A DNA stretch of 64,000 bases from Paractinoplanes ferrugineus (GCF_016862195.1 NZ_BOMM01000016.1:62001-126000), one strand, 5' to 3'. Positions 1 through 8,053 are shown, numbered from the stretch's first letter. Notes: generated by a model not told the origin, from the sequence alone. Translations and numbers: made by a program.

Positions 1-166
1 AGGAGACCACGGCCAGCGGCACGGCGACGAACAGCGTCAGCCAGCCGAGCTGCGGCGGGACCCACACGGCGAGCCCGATCGCGAACCACAGCACGGCGAG
101 GACGTCGAGGCCGATGCTCGTGGCCAGGACGCGGGTCAGCCGCCATGGCGGTACCACTGCCTCCAC
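1..166 (-). CDS. Membrane protein, N-terminal fragment (runs off window)
   Basis: Reading the minus strand from a GTG at 166 gives an open frame to the window edge (55 codons). It starts VEAVVPPWRLTR and continues into two hydrophobic stretches separated by a short VPPQLGW turn, so an integral membrane protein is likely. A purine-rich GAAGAG lies about six bases upstream of the GTG and supports this start. The C-terminal part is outside the window and no family can be named. It is divergent from the gene at 233. Confidence 0.5.
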   Translation of the reverse strand, partial: MEAVVPPWRLTRVLATSIGLDVLAVLWFAIGLAVWVPPQLGWLTLFVAVPLAVVS

Positions 167-232
167 GACGATCTCTTCGGCCGCCCGGCCGTTTTGCAAA
201 GCGCGTCGACGAGGCGGATCTAACATCGGACT

Positions 233-637
233 GTGCAGCCCAAGACGGATTCGGCGGCCCGGCCGACGATCAAGCGGTTCCTGCACGGCGAGCTCGCCAA
301 GGTCGACGACGAGGGCTGCATCCTCGACCTCGTCGTCGAGCTGACGGACGGCGTCGTGCACCACCACCTGGGTGGCCAGCACCCCGGACAGCGCGAGGTG
401 GCCACCCGTTACGAGGTGGGCCCGGCCGGCGACCTGACCGTGTGGTCGGTACGCCTCGACCGGGACCTCCCGCCGGAGGTCCGGCGGGTGATCACGTACA
501 GCTCGCAGGGGTGGCTGACCGTCGAGGGCCCGGCGTTGCCGCTGGACGTGCGGGTGCCGGAGCCCGCCGCGATGGTCGACCCCCGGGGCTGGCAGGACTC
601 CTACAAGGGCCCGGGCCGCTCTCAGCTCGGGTCGTAA
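233..637 (+). CDS. Hypothetical protein, 134 aa
   Basis: GTG start. No Shine-Dalgarno sequence is visible, but TAACAT at 221-226 followed by six bases fits a -10 element of a leaderless transcript. The protein is soluble, with no signal peptide or membrane segment. It is rich in acidic and beta-forming residues in the middle (DLVVELTDGVVHHHLGG) and has a Pro/Gly-rich tail. I do not recognise a family. Codon third positions are strongly G/C, as expected of a real gene here. Its last 16 bases overlap the 3' end of a gene remnant on the other strand. Confidence 0.6.
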   Translation: MQPKTDSAARPTIKRFLHGELAKVDDEGCILDLVVELTDGVVHHHLGGQHPGQREVATRYEVGPAGDLTVWSVRLDRDLPPEVRRVITYSSQGWLTVEGPALPLDVRVPEPAAMVDPRGWQDSYKGPGRSQLGS

Positions 638-807
638 CCGCCGTTCGCGATCTCCGCCGGCGCACTCGGCCGGGACGGCTTGCAGCCCAGCTCCCGGCGC
701 GCCTTCTCGCCGGTGGCCCGCTGGTCGAGCAGCAGTGCCTCGCCGAAGCCACCGAGCCGCTCGACGGGCTGGTGGTGCCGGGCCGCAGACGCCGAACGGC
801 GGCCCAC
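622..807 (-). pseudogene. Remnant of an NAD-dependent epimerase/dehydratase C-terminus
   Basis: The minus-strand frame ending at the TGA at 624-622 encodes a 61-aa tail. Its core (EALLLDQRATGEKARRELG, then KPSRPS) resembles the C-terminus of NAD-dependent epimerase/dehydratase (extended SDR) proteins, where a late helix with LLLDQ..SG.KA.RELGW.P is typical. Nothing upstream supplies the Rossmann fold: the frame begins abruptly in the csp terminator region. I read this as a decayed leftover of a longer gene. Similarity is by eye only. Confidence 0.45.
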
Positions 808-827
808 CCGAAGGTGAGCCGCCGTTC
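794..827 (-). terminator. Hairpin terminator downstream of the cold-shock gene
   Basis: GAACGGCGGC at 794-803 pairs perfectly with GCCGCCGTTC at 818-827 (10-bp stem, 14-nt loop). It sits 14 bases past the stop of the cold-shock gene. There is no U-tract, as is common for terminators in very GC-rich actinobacteria. Confidence 0.55.
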
Positions 828-840
828 GAGAAGCGTCGGA

Positions 841-1044
841 TCAGAGCGGGCGAATGTTCTCCGCCTGCAGGCCCTTCTGGCCCTGGGTGATCTCGAACTC
901 GACGCGCTGGTTCTCATCGAGGGTGCGGAAGCCGCTCGACGCGATCGCGGAGAAGTGCGCGAACACGTCGGGGCCGCCGTCGTCCTGGCTGATGAAACCG
1001 AAGCCCTTGTCGCCGTTGAACCACTTGACTGTTCCGGTAACCAT
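841..1044 (-). CDS. csp: Cold-shock protein (CspA family)
   Basis: A 67-aa single cold-shock domain (OB fold) protein, the usual length. Both RNA-binding signatures are intact: RNP1-like KGFGFISQD near residues 16-24 and RNP2-like VFAHF near 30-34. It binds single-stranded nucleic acid in the cytoplasm and acts as an RNA chaperone. The ATG at 1044 is chosen because a strong GAAGGAG lies seven bases upstream; a longer frame upstream lacks any support. The leader between the AraC terminator and the ATG is about 90 bases, so the gene has its own promoter. It ends at a strong hairpin. Confidence 0.95.
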   Translation of the reverse strand: MVTGTVKWFNGDKGFGFISQDDGGPDVFAHFSAIASSGFRTLDENQRVEFEITQGQKGLQAENIRPL

Positions 1045-1135
1045 GTCTACTCCTTCGCAGGCTGTTCGAGCCGCACCGCGCGACTCGCACGCCGCCGTGT
1101 TGATAACCTGCGCCGAACCGACACAAAAACGAAAA

Positions 1136-1152
1136 GGCGCCCATAAGGCGCC
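1136..1152 (-). terminator. Rho-independent terminator of the AraC-family gene
   Basis: Read on the minus strand, GGCGCC-TTATG-GGCGCC is followed immediately by TTTTCGTTTTTG. This is a classical stem-loop plus U-tract, unusual in such GC-rich DNA. It lies about 50 bases after the stop of the AraC-family gene and before the cold-shock gene, so it insulates the two. Confidence 0.7.
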
Positions 1153-1203
1153 CGAAACGTCTACGGAAATCAAAACTGCAACGGGGCTAACCTAGCACAG
1201 GAG

Positions 1204-2154
1204 TCAGCGGGCTGCCGACAACGTCACCGATGGGGTCACGCCGTAGACCGAGGCGTACGCGGCGGCGAACCGGCCCAGGTGCGTGAACCCCCAGCGGTGC
1301 GCGGCCTCGGCCACGGTGCAGTCACCGTGCCGGAGCTGGTCGTGGACCCGGCTCAGGCGTACGCGTCGCAGGTAGGCCAGCGGCGCCATGCCGATGTGCT
1401 TCTGGAAGCCCTGCTGCAAGGACCGCACGCTCACCCCGGCGAGCGCGGCCAGCGACGCCGCGGTGTACGCGCTTTCCGGATCGGCCCGCATGGCCTCGAC
1501 GACCACCCGCACATGGCGGGGCCGGGCCGGCGACACCGGCTTGTGCAGCAGCTCCCGGTACGGGTGGTCGATCGCGTACAGCAGGGTGGTGATCAACGCC
1601 TCGGCCAGCGGCTTGGTGACCAGCGGGCGGTGCAGCGCGCTGTGGAAGTCCTCGAAAACGTCGGTGAAGACGCGGAACAGCCGCAGCCACGCCGGCACCC
1701 CGGCCATTGGCAGCTCCGGCGAGAAGTCGACCGGACCGGGGATGTAGCGCTCGAGCAGGTTCTCCAGGTGCAGCTCCAGGTCGGCCCGCGGAATCTGCAG
1801 GTAGGTCATGTCGGTGCTGGGCTGGATGCGGTTCCGCCGGGGGGCGCGCACCGGCCGGTAGAACCCGGCCATGGCGGGCGTGATCCGCCACCGGTCGGTG
1901 GCCTCACCGACGTCGAGGCGGCCTTTGTGCACGGTCGCCAGGGCGTACACCTCGGTGCTGGCGGTCGTCAGGACGAGATCGGCGGGCACTCTCGACCGGG
2001 CGACCCGGATCCGTCCCACCATGCGGTTGTCCAGCCGCAGCCCCGGGGTCTCGAAGCTGGGCGAACGGTCGGCGGAGAGCCGGATCCGAGCGTGCGTGGC
2101 GTACCACGCGATGATCTCGTTCAGATCAGCCGACTTGAACATGGTTCGATGCAT
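1204..2154 (-). CDS. AraC-family transcriptional regulator
   Basis: 316 aa from the ATG at 2154. The N-terminal ~170 residues resemble an AraC-type ligand-binding domain (AraC_binding_2-like). The C-terminal ~100 residues carry the double helix-turn-helix: SLAALAGVSVRSLQQGFQKH and then VAEAAHRWGFTHLGRFAAAY, with the typical Y.GVTPS ending. It should bind DNA and control a nearby or distant promoter. The start is preferred over the GTG at 2178 because TAGCGT (2167-2162) lies seven bases before the ATG, the same leaderless arrangement seen elsewhere in the window; no Shine-Dalgarno sequence is present. Target unknown; the next gene upstream is a divergently unrelated exporter on the same strand. 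Confidence 0.88.
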   Translation of the reverse strand: MHRTMFKSADLNEIIAWYATHARIRLSADRSPSFETPGLRLDNRMVGRIRVARSRVPADLVLTTASTEVYALATVHKGRLDVGEATDRWRITPAMAGFYRPVRAPRRNRIQPSTDMTYLQIPRADLELHLENLLERYIPGPVDFSPELPMAGVPAWLRLFRVFTDVFEDFHSALHRPLVTKPLAEALITTLLYAIDHPYRELLHKPVSPARPRHVRVVVEAMRADPESAYTAASLAALAGVSVRSLQQGFQKHIGMAPLAYLRRVRLSRVHDQLRHGDCTVAEAAHRWGFTHLGRFAAAYASVYGVTPSVTLSAAR

Positions 2155-2211
2155 TCTTGCCACGCTACGGGAGCTCACCTGCGCGGGAAGAGGCCCTTCG
2201 GCCGTACCGCG

Positions 2212-3207
2212 CTACTGATCAGAGATCGACCGGTACGAACGGACGTTTCCCGGTTCCTGTTCGGACACCGGCGGTGTGGCCGGAACGGGTGGCGTGGCCG
2301 GGACCGGTGGCGTGGCGGTGGCCGGCGGCACCACCCGGGTGGCCCGGCGGCGGGAGACCGCCACACCGGCCAGGCACAGCGCTCCCCCGGCGAGGGTGAA
2401 CCAGCCCGGCACCTCGCCGAGGAACAGCCACGACATCAGCACGACCAGGGCCGGTACGACGTAGGTGGTCGCGCCCAGCTTGCCGGCGGTGGTACGGGCC
2501 AGCGCGTAGGCCCAGGTGGTGAACGCGATGGCGGTGGGACCGACACCCAGGTAGAGCATGTTGAGGGTGGCGGACGGCGGAGCCTGCGCGGCTTCCCGGA
2601 CGAGCAGACCGGCGAACGGCAGCAGCGCGACCGCGGCCACGAGCGCCGAGAAGGTGGTGATCTGCAGGGCGCTGCCGTGCTTCAACGCGGGTTTCTGGGC
2701 GACCACGCCGATCGCGTAGGTGATCGCGGCCAGGACGCACAGCAGCACACCGAGCAGGGAGGAGCGACCGCCGCCGGACATCGACAGACCCACCACCGCC
2801 GTGCCGGTGAACGACACCGCGATGCCCAGCCACAGCGAGCGCGGTGCCGCCTCGCCCAGCAGTCGGGCGCTGAGCAGGGCGATCAGGATCGGACCGACGT
2901 TGACGATGAGCGCGGCCGTGCCCGCGTCGACCAGGCGCTCGCCCCAGTTGAGGAAGACCATGTAGCCGCCGAACCACAGCAGGCCGGAGATCAGGATGCC
3001 CGGCCAGGCCCGGCGATCGGGCCAGCCCACCCGGCGGACCAGAGCGAACGCCCCCAGCAGCACCGCCGCGGTGGCCAGCCGGCCCAGCGCGAGGGCACCC
3101 GGCGAGTAGGCCTCACCGGCGCTCCGGATGGCCACGAACGCGGACGCCCAGAAGAACACGGTCACCGCGGCCGCCGCGAGGGCACCGGTGCTCTGTCGAT
3201 CGCTCAT
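2212..3207 (-). CDS. EamA/DMT-family transporter
   Basis: 331 aa with ten hydrophobic segments arranged as two EamA repeats (first VTVFFWASAFVAIR and onward, second beginning near LLGVLLCVLAAITYAIG). This is the fold of drug/metabolite exporters of the inner membrane. The substrate cannot be told from sequence. The C-terminal ~35 residues are an unusual hydrophilic tail built from PATPPV repeats, encoded by an 18-bp tandem repeat. No Shine-Dalgarno sequence is present; TAGGTT followed by six bases precedes the ATG, suggesting a leaderless message. Confidence 0.88.
   Translation of the reverse strand: MSDRQSTGALAAAAVTVFFWASAFVAIRSAGEAYSPGALALGRLATAAVLLGAFALVRRVGWPDRRAWPGILISGLLWFGGYMVFLNWGERLVDAGTAALIVNVGPILIALLSARLLGEAAPRSLWLGIAVSFTGTAVVGLSMSGGGRSSLLGVLLCVLAAITYAIGVVAQKPALKHGSALQITTFSALVAAVALLPFAGLLVREAAQAPPSATLNMLYLGVGPTAIAFTTWAYALARTTAGKLGATTYVVPALVVLMSWLFLGEVPGWFTLAGGALCLAGVAVSRRRATRVVPPATATPPVPATPPVPATPPVSEQEPGNVRSYRSISDQ
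2273..2326. repeat. Three 18-bp tandem repeats inside the EamA gene
   Basis: Three imperfect copies begin at 2273, 2291 and 2309 (GGTGTGGCCGGAACGGGT-like). On the minus strand they encode the PATPPV repeats of the exporter's cytoplasmic tail. In-frame unit length means copy-number change would not shift the reading frame. Confidence 0.7.
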
Positions 3208-3250
3208 GCGACGAACCTAGGAGCGCGACCCTTCGGCGGCCACCGAAATT

Positions 3251-3298
3251 GCGACCGGCCCCGATTGCGACCGGCCCCGGTCGCGACCGGCGCGGCTC
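3251..3298. repeat. Three 16-bp tandem repeats between EamA and CBS genes
   Basis: Units start at 3251, 3267 and 3283 with the shared core GCGACCGGCCCCG. They fill the gap between the start of the EamA gene and the stop codon of the CBS gene. The third copy runs into that stop codon. Function unknown. Confidence 0.7.
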
Positions 3299-3947
3299 AG
3301 ATGGTGATGCCGGGACCGGCGCTGTCGTCGACGCCGAAGGAGATCTTGTCGACCACCTCCACCACGCCCGGGATCCGGTAGGCCAGCCGGGCGGCCTCGG
3401 TCGCCGACGACCACAGCCGCACCTGGCCGGTGAGCACCGTCACCCCGTCGGTGACCTCCGCGGCGACCCCGTCGGGCAGCACGCCTGTCACGTCGGCCCG
3501 GATGTCGTCGTCCGGGCGCAGGTGGATCTTCAGCAGGTCGCCGCGGGTCACGATGCCCACCAGCCGGCCCAGGTCGTCGACCACCGGCAGGCGCTTGACC
3601 CGCTCGGCGTCCATCTTGCGGGCCGCCGCCGGGATCGACGTGCCGGTCAGCACGGTCACCACCGGCGCGCTCATCAGGTCGGCCGCGGTCCGCCCGTGCG
3701 CCTTGCCCCGTTCGCCACGGCGGCGCCGGCCCTCGAACAGGCGGGGCTCGCCGCCCTCCGCGTACTCGATCTTGCGCAGCAGGTCGGCCTCGCTCACCAC
3801 CCCGATGACCCGCTGGAAATCGTCGACCACCGGTACCGCGCTGAATCGGCGCTCGACAAGCGTGTCCACCACGGACCGGTAGGAGGCGGCCTGCTCGACC
3901 GACACGACCGCCACGGTCATCACGTCGTCAACCGTCCAGTTCCGCAT
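3297..3947 (-). CDS. CBS-pair and BON domain protein
   Basis: 216 aa. Two CBS domains are visible (DVMTVAVVSV...RVIGVVSEADLLRK near residues 7-62 and LMSAPVVTVL...LVGIVTRGDLLK near 87-145). A BON domain follows at the C-terminus (DGVTVLTGQVRLWSSATEAARLA-type pattern). CBS pairs bind adenine nucleotides and BON domains are thought to bind membranes or ligands; such proteins are common stress-response sensors in actinobacteria. The ATG at 3947 is supported by a perfect GGGAGGAA three bases upstream. An upstream extension to 4214 would overlap the opposite gene and is rejected. The 121 bases between this start and the next gene hold the divergent promoters. Confidence 0.9.
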   Translation of the reverse strand: MRNWTVDDVMTVAVVSVEQAASYRSVVDTLVERRFSAVPVVDDFQRVIGVVSEADLLRKIEYAEGGEPRLFEGRRRRGERGKAHGRTAADLMSAPVVTVLTGTSIPAAARKMDAERVKRLPVVDDLGRLVGIVTRGDLLKIHLRPDDDIRADVTGVLPDGVAAEVTDGVTVLTGQVRLWSSATEAARLAYRIPGVVEVVDKISFGVDDSAGPGITI

Positions 3948-4068
3948 GACTTCCTCCCTCGTCACCCTGAAGTTACGAGCGGTGATGTCGACGGCGTAGG
4001 GCCAGAAGGCCCGCTTTTCAAGTACGCACCTGCGTTCTTGTTGAGAAGGGGGCGCGGCAGAAAAATCA

Positions 4069-5040
4069 ATGGCCGCCATGACCCCCGAGCAACTGCGCTT
4101 CCACGCCGCCAACCTCGACGGAATCCGGTCCATGCTCGGCGAGGTCAGATCCGCCTGCCACCGCATCGGCCGGGATCGGCCGGCGTTCGGCCCCACCTGC
4201 GGGTGGATCCTCATCGGCCTGGGTGACCGGCAGAAAAAACACGAGGAGCTCCTGGCGTACGTCGAGGAGACCCTGCTCCTGATGAGCCAGGGAATTCATC
4301 GGGTCGCCGACGGCACCGAGGAGTTGAAGACGCTCATCCGTCGCGACGACGACGACCTGCTGACCACGGACGGCGTGCCGATCATCGAGGACCCGCCGCA
4401 CTCGCTGCACGGACTGATGGAGAGCGCGATCGACCGGGTCCGCGACCGGGAGTGGGTGGAGCCGGAACTGGCAAGCGCGGCCCCGGTCGCCGAGTTCGCC
4501 GCGCCGGTGGACGACCGTTATGCCGTGCTGCGGGCCGGTGGCCTGGCGTGCGCGATGCGGTGTGTCGAACCGCTCCGCCGAATGCTCGACGACCTCGCCG
4601 GCACGCCCGAGGTGGTGGCCACGCACGCCGCGGTGTGGCTCGGCAACGGCTCCGACCTGCTCGCGCTCAGCGCGCTGCTCGACGAGTGTCTCGAGGCCGA
4701 CCTGCCCGACCGGGACCGGCAGGAGACCCGCTCCTACCGGTCCTTGATGGCCCACAACGTGCAGGCGCTGATCGGGCTGGCCGAGATCTCCACCGCGATG
4801 GGCTTCATCACGAAGGCGGCCGGCGACCTGATCCTGCTGGCCCGCGACATCATCCGCGGCCTGATCGGCGACCTCTTCGCCCGCGTCACCACCTGGATCG
4901 TCGACACCCCGGCCGGCGCCCCGCGACCCGCCATGGCGGCCCGGCTGGCCGTCGTCGTGCTCACCGCCTGGCGCATCCACGCCTACCTGACCGCGCTGGG
5001 CGACAGCATCAGCTCGCTCTCCCGCACCGTGGAGGGCTGA
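4069..5040 (+). CDS. WXG100/EspC-like hypothetical protein
   Basis: 323 aa. The first ~90 residues are a predicted helical hairpin (MTPEQLRFHAANLDGIRSML...) of the kind found in actinobacterial type VII secretion-associated proteins. The middle and end form more long amphipathic helices, with a weakly hydrophobic stretch near AARLAVVVLTAWRIHAYL. No signal peptide is visible, consistent with ESX-type or cytoplasmic proteins. No ESX secretion genes are present in the window. The family assignment is an inference from helix pattern and length; the exact role is unknown. Confidence 0.55.
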   Translation: MAAMTPEQLRFHAANLDGIRSMLGEVRSACHRIGRDRPAFGPTCGWILIGLGDRQKKHEELLAYVEETLLLMSQGIHRVADGTEELKTLIRRDDDDLLTTDGVPIIEDPPHSLHGLMESAIDRVRDREWVEPELASAAPVAEFAAPVDDRYAVLRAGGLACAMRCVEPLRRMLDDLAGTPEVVATHAAVWLGNGSDLLALSALLDECLEADLPDRDRQETRSYRSLMAHNVQALIGLAEISTAMGFITKAAGDLILLARDIIRGLIGDLFARVTTWIVDTPAGAPRPAMAARLAVVVLTAWRIHAYLTALGDSISSLSRTVEG

Positions 5041-5071
5041 GCCCGCCGCTGTCGCCGCGCCCGGCCGGGGG

Positions 5072-6508
5072 TCAGGCGGTCGCCATCGCTTCGGCCGGCC
5101 GCTCGGCCTGGCTGTTGCCGCGGGCGCGGAAGAAGCCCCAGGCGACCAGGGCCGCGGCGATGACCGCGAGCACCAGGCCGGCGACAGTGAGAGCGTGCCG
5201 GAACTCGGTGGTCTGCCCCGCGGTCCAGTTGCCGCCGGCGAGGGAGCCGGTGAACATGGCGGCCAGGATGGTGCCGGTGACCGCGATGCCGGCACCCGTG
5301 GTGACCTCGGACGACGTGTCGACGAGGGCGGCGCCGATGGTGGTGCGGCTGGCCGGCAGGCCGCGGAGCACGTTGGTGCCGGCGACCACGCCGACCACCC
5401 GCAGGCCGGCGGCCACGAGCACGAGCGAGATCGCGACGAACACGTAGCCGTAGTTGCCGAACAGCGCGTAGAACGCGAGCCCGAGCACGACCGCCCCGGC
5501 GCTGAGCCACGCGGCCCGGTCGAGGCCGACCCGGTTGACCAGCGGCATGAGCAGGGCGCCACCGGCGACCAGCATGATCACCTGCGGCAGCATGCCGATC
5601 GCGGCGAGCCCGGCCGACCATCCCCAGTCGAGCTGGAGCTGGAGCGTCACCAGATAGCCCAGGCCGGCCGTGGCCAGCCCGGACGCGGCCTTGAACGCGA
5701 GGCCGCTGGACACGAGCGGGTGGGCGATCAGTTTCGGGTCGAGCAACGGGTAGCGCGCGGTGCGCTCGCGGAGCACGAACAGGACCGCCCCGGCGACCGC
5801 CGCCGAGGTGACCGCCCACGGCGCCCACGACCCGGTGCCCCGCTCGACGAAGAGCGTCGGCGCGACCAGGGCGAGCACGATCGTGGCCGTGCCGAGCACC
5901 GCACCCGCCCAGTCGATCGGGTCGCGGTGCCGGTCGGCCTCGACGTCGGCGGCGATGCCGGAGCGGATGCCGGCGAACGCGAGCGCCGCGATCGGCACGT
6001 TCATCAGCAGCAGGACCTGCCAGGGCGCGACCGCGAGCACGAAACCGCCGACGGTCGGGCCGAGCGCCAGGCCGACCAGGCCGACGGTGGTGATGATGTT
6101 CATGGCGCGCACCCGCAGGTCGTCGGCGGGAAAGAGCCGGAAGGCCAGGGCCATCGACCCGGGCGTGGTCATCGCGGCGGCCACCCCCATCGCCACCCGT
6201 ACCGCGATGAGCTGCTCGGCGGTGGTGACGAACGCGGTGGCCAGGCCGGCCAGGCCGAGCAGGACCAGCCCGACGAGCATCACGCGGCGGCGGCCGAACC
6301 GGTCGGCGACCGCGCCGAAGGCCAGCATCAGGCCGCCGAACACGACCGCGTAGGCCCCGGTGACCCACTGGAGCTCGGTGGTCGAGGCGTGCAGCTCGCG
6401 CCCGATCGTGGGCAGTGCGACGTTCAGGATCGAGTTGTCGAGCATCTCGAACAGGAACACGGCCGACAGGCCGGCCAGGGCCACCCAGGCCTCTCGTAGC
6501 GTTCGCAT
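5072..6508 (-). CDS. MFS drug-efflux transporter (DHA2/EmrB-QacA type)
   Basis: 478 aa with about 14 membrane segments. Motif C-like and motif D1 patterns (FLFEMLDNSILNVALPTIG near residues 18-37) and the motif A loop GAVADRFGRRRVM near 65-77 are intact. This is the architecture of proton-driven multidrug pumps in the plasma membrane. It is divergent from a TetR gene, and an imperfect palindrome overlaps the TetR start, so expression is very likely TetR-controlled and ligand-induced. The 3' end stops 31 bases from the convergent WXG-like gene. Confidence 0.9.
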   Translation of the reverse strand: MRTLREAWVALAGLSAVFLFEMLDNSILNVALPTIGRELHASTTELQWVTGAYAVVFGGLMLAFGAVADRFGRRRVMLVGLVLLGLAGLATAFVTTAEQLIAVRVAMGVAAAMTTPGSMALAFRLFPADDLRVRAMNIITTVGLVGLALGPTVGGFVLAVAPWQVLLLMNVPIAALAFAGIRSGIAADVEADRHRDPIDWAGAVLGTATIVLALVAPTLFVERGTGSWAPWAVTSAAVAGAVLFVLRERTARYPLLDPKLIAHPLVSSGLAFKAASGLATAGLGYLVTLQLQLDWGWSAGLAAIGMLPQVIMLVAGGALLMPLVNRVGLDRAAWLSAGAVVLGLAFYALFGNYGYVFVAISLVLVAAGLRVVGVVAGTNVLRGLPASRTTIGAALVDTSSEVTTGAGIAVTGTILAAMFTGSLAGGNWTAGQTTEFRHALTVAGLVLAVIAAALVAWGFFRARGNSQAERPAEAMATA

Positions 6509-6583
6509 AGCGCCTCCCCGCAGCGTGGCCCGACGACGCGGACCACGAGATGATGTGCAGGGGTCGGATCGGCACCCGCAGGA

Positions 6584-6606
6584 CTAACTTTAGCGACTAA
6601 GTTTAG
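6584..6606. promoter_or_regulatory. Palindromic operator between MFS pump and TetR
   Basis: CTAACTTTAG (6584-6593), CGA, CTAAGTTTAG (6597-6606): the two arms match as inverted repeats at 8 of 10 positions. It is AT-rich in otherwise GC-rich DNA and lies just before the TetR coding region, where a TetR dimer could repress both divergent genes. Confidence 0.65.
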
Positions 6607-6629
6607 TGACACAAGAGGGAGACCGGATT

Positions 6630-7256
6630 TTGCCCAGAAATAGTGAGCGGGGCGGTCCGCTGACCCGTGCGCGGATCTCGACGATCGCCGCCCGGCTGTT
6701 CCTGGAGCACGGCTTCGACAACGTCACCGTCGCCCAGGTGGCGAAGGAGGCGGGGGTCTCCAGCGTCACGGTCTTCAACCACTTCCCGCGCAAGGAGGAC
6801 CTGTTCCTCGACCGCTCCACCGAGGCCACGGAACTGCTGCGCACCACGGTCCGCGACCGGGCGCCCGGCCTCACCCCGGTCGCGGCCCTGCGCCGGATGA
6901 CCCTGGCCCTGGTCGACTCGCGTCATCCGCTCTCCGGCGCCGACGATCGATCCGTCCCGTTCTTCCGCACCGTGGCGGCGTCCCCCGCGCTGCTGGCCCG
7001 GGCCCGGGAGATCGGCTACGAGCTGCAGCGGGCCCTCGCCGAGGAACTCGGGCCCGAGAGTGACCTGCTGGCCGCGTTCTTCGTCGCCGGCTACAGCACG
7101 ATCATGGTCGACACGGCCCGCCGCCTGATCGCCGGCGAGCCGCACAGCACCCTGCTGGCCGATCACCGCGCCCGCTTCGAGCACCTGTTCGCGGCCCTGG
7201 CCGCCGCCACCGCACCGGCCGGGCAACCGCGGCCCGGCACCCCGAGCGGGGGCTAG
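6630..7256 (+). CDS. TetR-family regulator
   Basis: 208 aa. The N-terminal TetR helix-turn-helix is clear (ISTIAARLFLEHGFDNVTVA then VAKEAGVSSVTVFNHFPRKE, ending in LFLDR). The C-terminal two thirds are a helical ligand-binding and dimerisation domain. It most likely represses the divergent MFS pump. I prefer the TTG at 6630 because GAGGGAGA lies seven bases upstream. The alternative GTG at 6606 would lie inside the operator and has no ribosome-binding site. Confidence 0.88.
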   Translation: MPRNSERGGPLTRARISTIAARLFLEHGFDNVTVAQVAKEAGVSSVTVFNHFPRKEDLFLDRSTEATELLRTTVRDRAPGLTPVAALRRMTLALVDSRHPLSGADDRSVPFFRTVAASPALLARAREIGYELQRALAEELGPESDLLAAFFVAGYSTIMVDTARRLIAGEPHSTLLADHRARFEHLFAALAAATAPAGQPRPGTPSGG

Positions 7257-7315
7257 CGCGCCGGCGGCGGGTCGAGGCCCGCGCGCGATCACCCGGGGAC
7301 GGGCAGACTCGGCCT

Positions 7316-8053
7316 ATGCGCCATTACTCCGTACACCTCAGGGCGCCGAACGGCGCTGAAGGCAACCTCGAAGCGTACGGTCACTGGGGTCGCCCGATCC
7401 TGGTCTTCCCGACCGAGGGTGGCAACGCGCGGGAGTGGGCGGAGCACGGCATGGTGGCGGCCGTGGCGCCGCTGATCGAGGCCGGGCGGGTCAAGTTGTA
7501 CTGCGTGGACTCGTTCGACGGGGGCACCTGGTCGGCCCGTGACCTGCCGCTGGAGGAGCGCGCGCGGCGGCACGGCGATTACGAGCACTGGCTGCTCGAG
7601 GCGGTGGTGCCGCACATCCGAGCGGACACCGGCGACGCCGAGATCGGCACCGCCGGGTGTTCCCTGGGGGCCTTCCACGCGCTGAACTTCGCGTTCCGGC
7701 GCGCTGATCTCTTCCCCCGGGCGCTCTGCTTCTCCGGCAACTACGACCCGGGGACGTGGGGTGGGTGGGGCGAGCGCGGCGACGCGGTGTATTTCAACAA
7801 TCCCGCCGATTACGTGGCCCACCTGCACGGCGATCATCTCGCCTGGCTGCGTTCACGGCTGTCGCTGCTGCTCGTCTGCGGCCAGGGCCGATGGGAGGAC
7901 ACCACCGGCGCGCTGCCGTCGACGCGGCGGATGGCCGAGCTGCTGACCGACCGCGGGATCAACCACGAGCTGGACGTGTGGGGCCACGACGTGCCGCACG
8001 ACTGGCCGTCGTGGCGAGCTCAGCTGAGCCGTCACCTGCCGCGTCTCGGCTGA
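7316..8053 (+). CDS. Esterase-D-like alpha/beta hydrolase
   Basis: 245 aa, cytoplasmic (no signal peptide). It matches the putative esterase (PF00756) type: beta strands PILVFPTEGG near residue 28, a nucleophile elbow GCSLGAFHALNFAF near 118, and a C-terminal GHDVPHDWPSW that supplies the His. The elbow has Cys in place of the usual variable residue, but the Ser is intact. The substrate is unknown. The start is probably leaderless (CAGACT, six bases, ATG). The 3' 95 bases overlap the convergent MarR gene. Confidence 0.82.
   Translation: MRHYSVHLRAPNGAEGNLEAYGHWGRPILVFPTEGGNAREWAEHGMVAAVAPLIEAGRVKLYCVDSFDGGTWSARDLPLEERARRHGDYEHWLLEAVVPHIRADTGDAEIGTAGCSLGAFHALNFAFRRADLFPRALCFSGNYDPGTWGGWGERGDAVYFNNPADYVAHLHGDHLAWLRSRLSLLLVCGQGRWEDTTGALPSTRRMAELLTDRGINHELDVWGHDVPHDWPSWRAQLSRHLPRLG

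Noticed and set aside
1279..3381. 700-codon plus-strand frame over the AraC and EamA genes
   Set aside because: Shadow of two well-supported minus-strand genes; Arg/Gly/His-rich without motifs.
3948..4214. Upstream extension of the CBS-BON gene
   Set aside because: It would overlap the divergent WXG-like gene, while the ATG at 3947 has a perfect ribosome-binding site.
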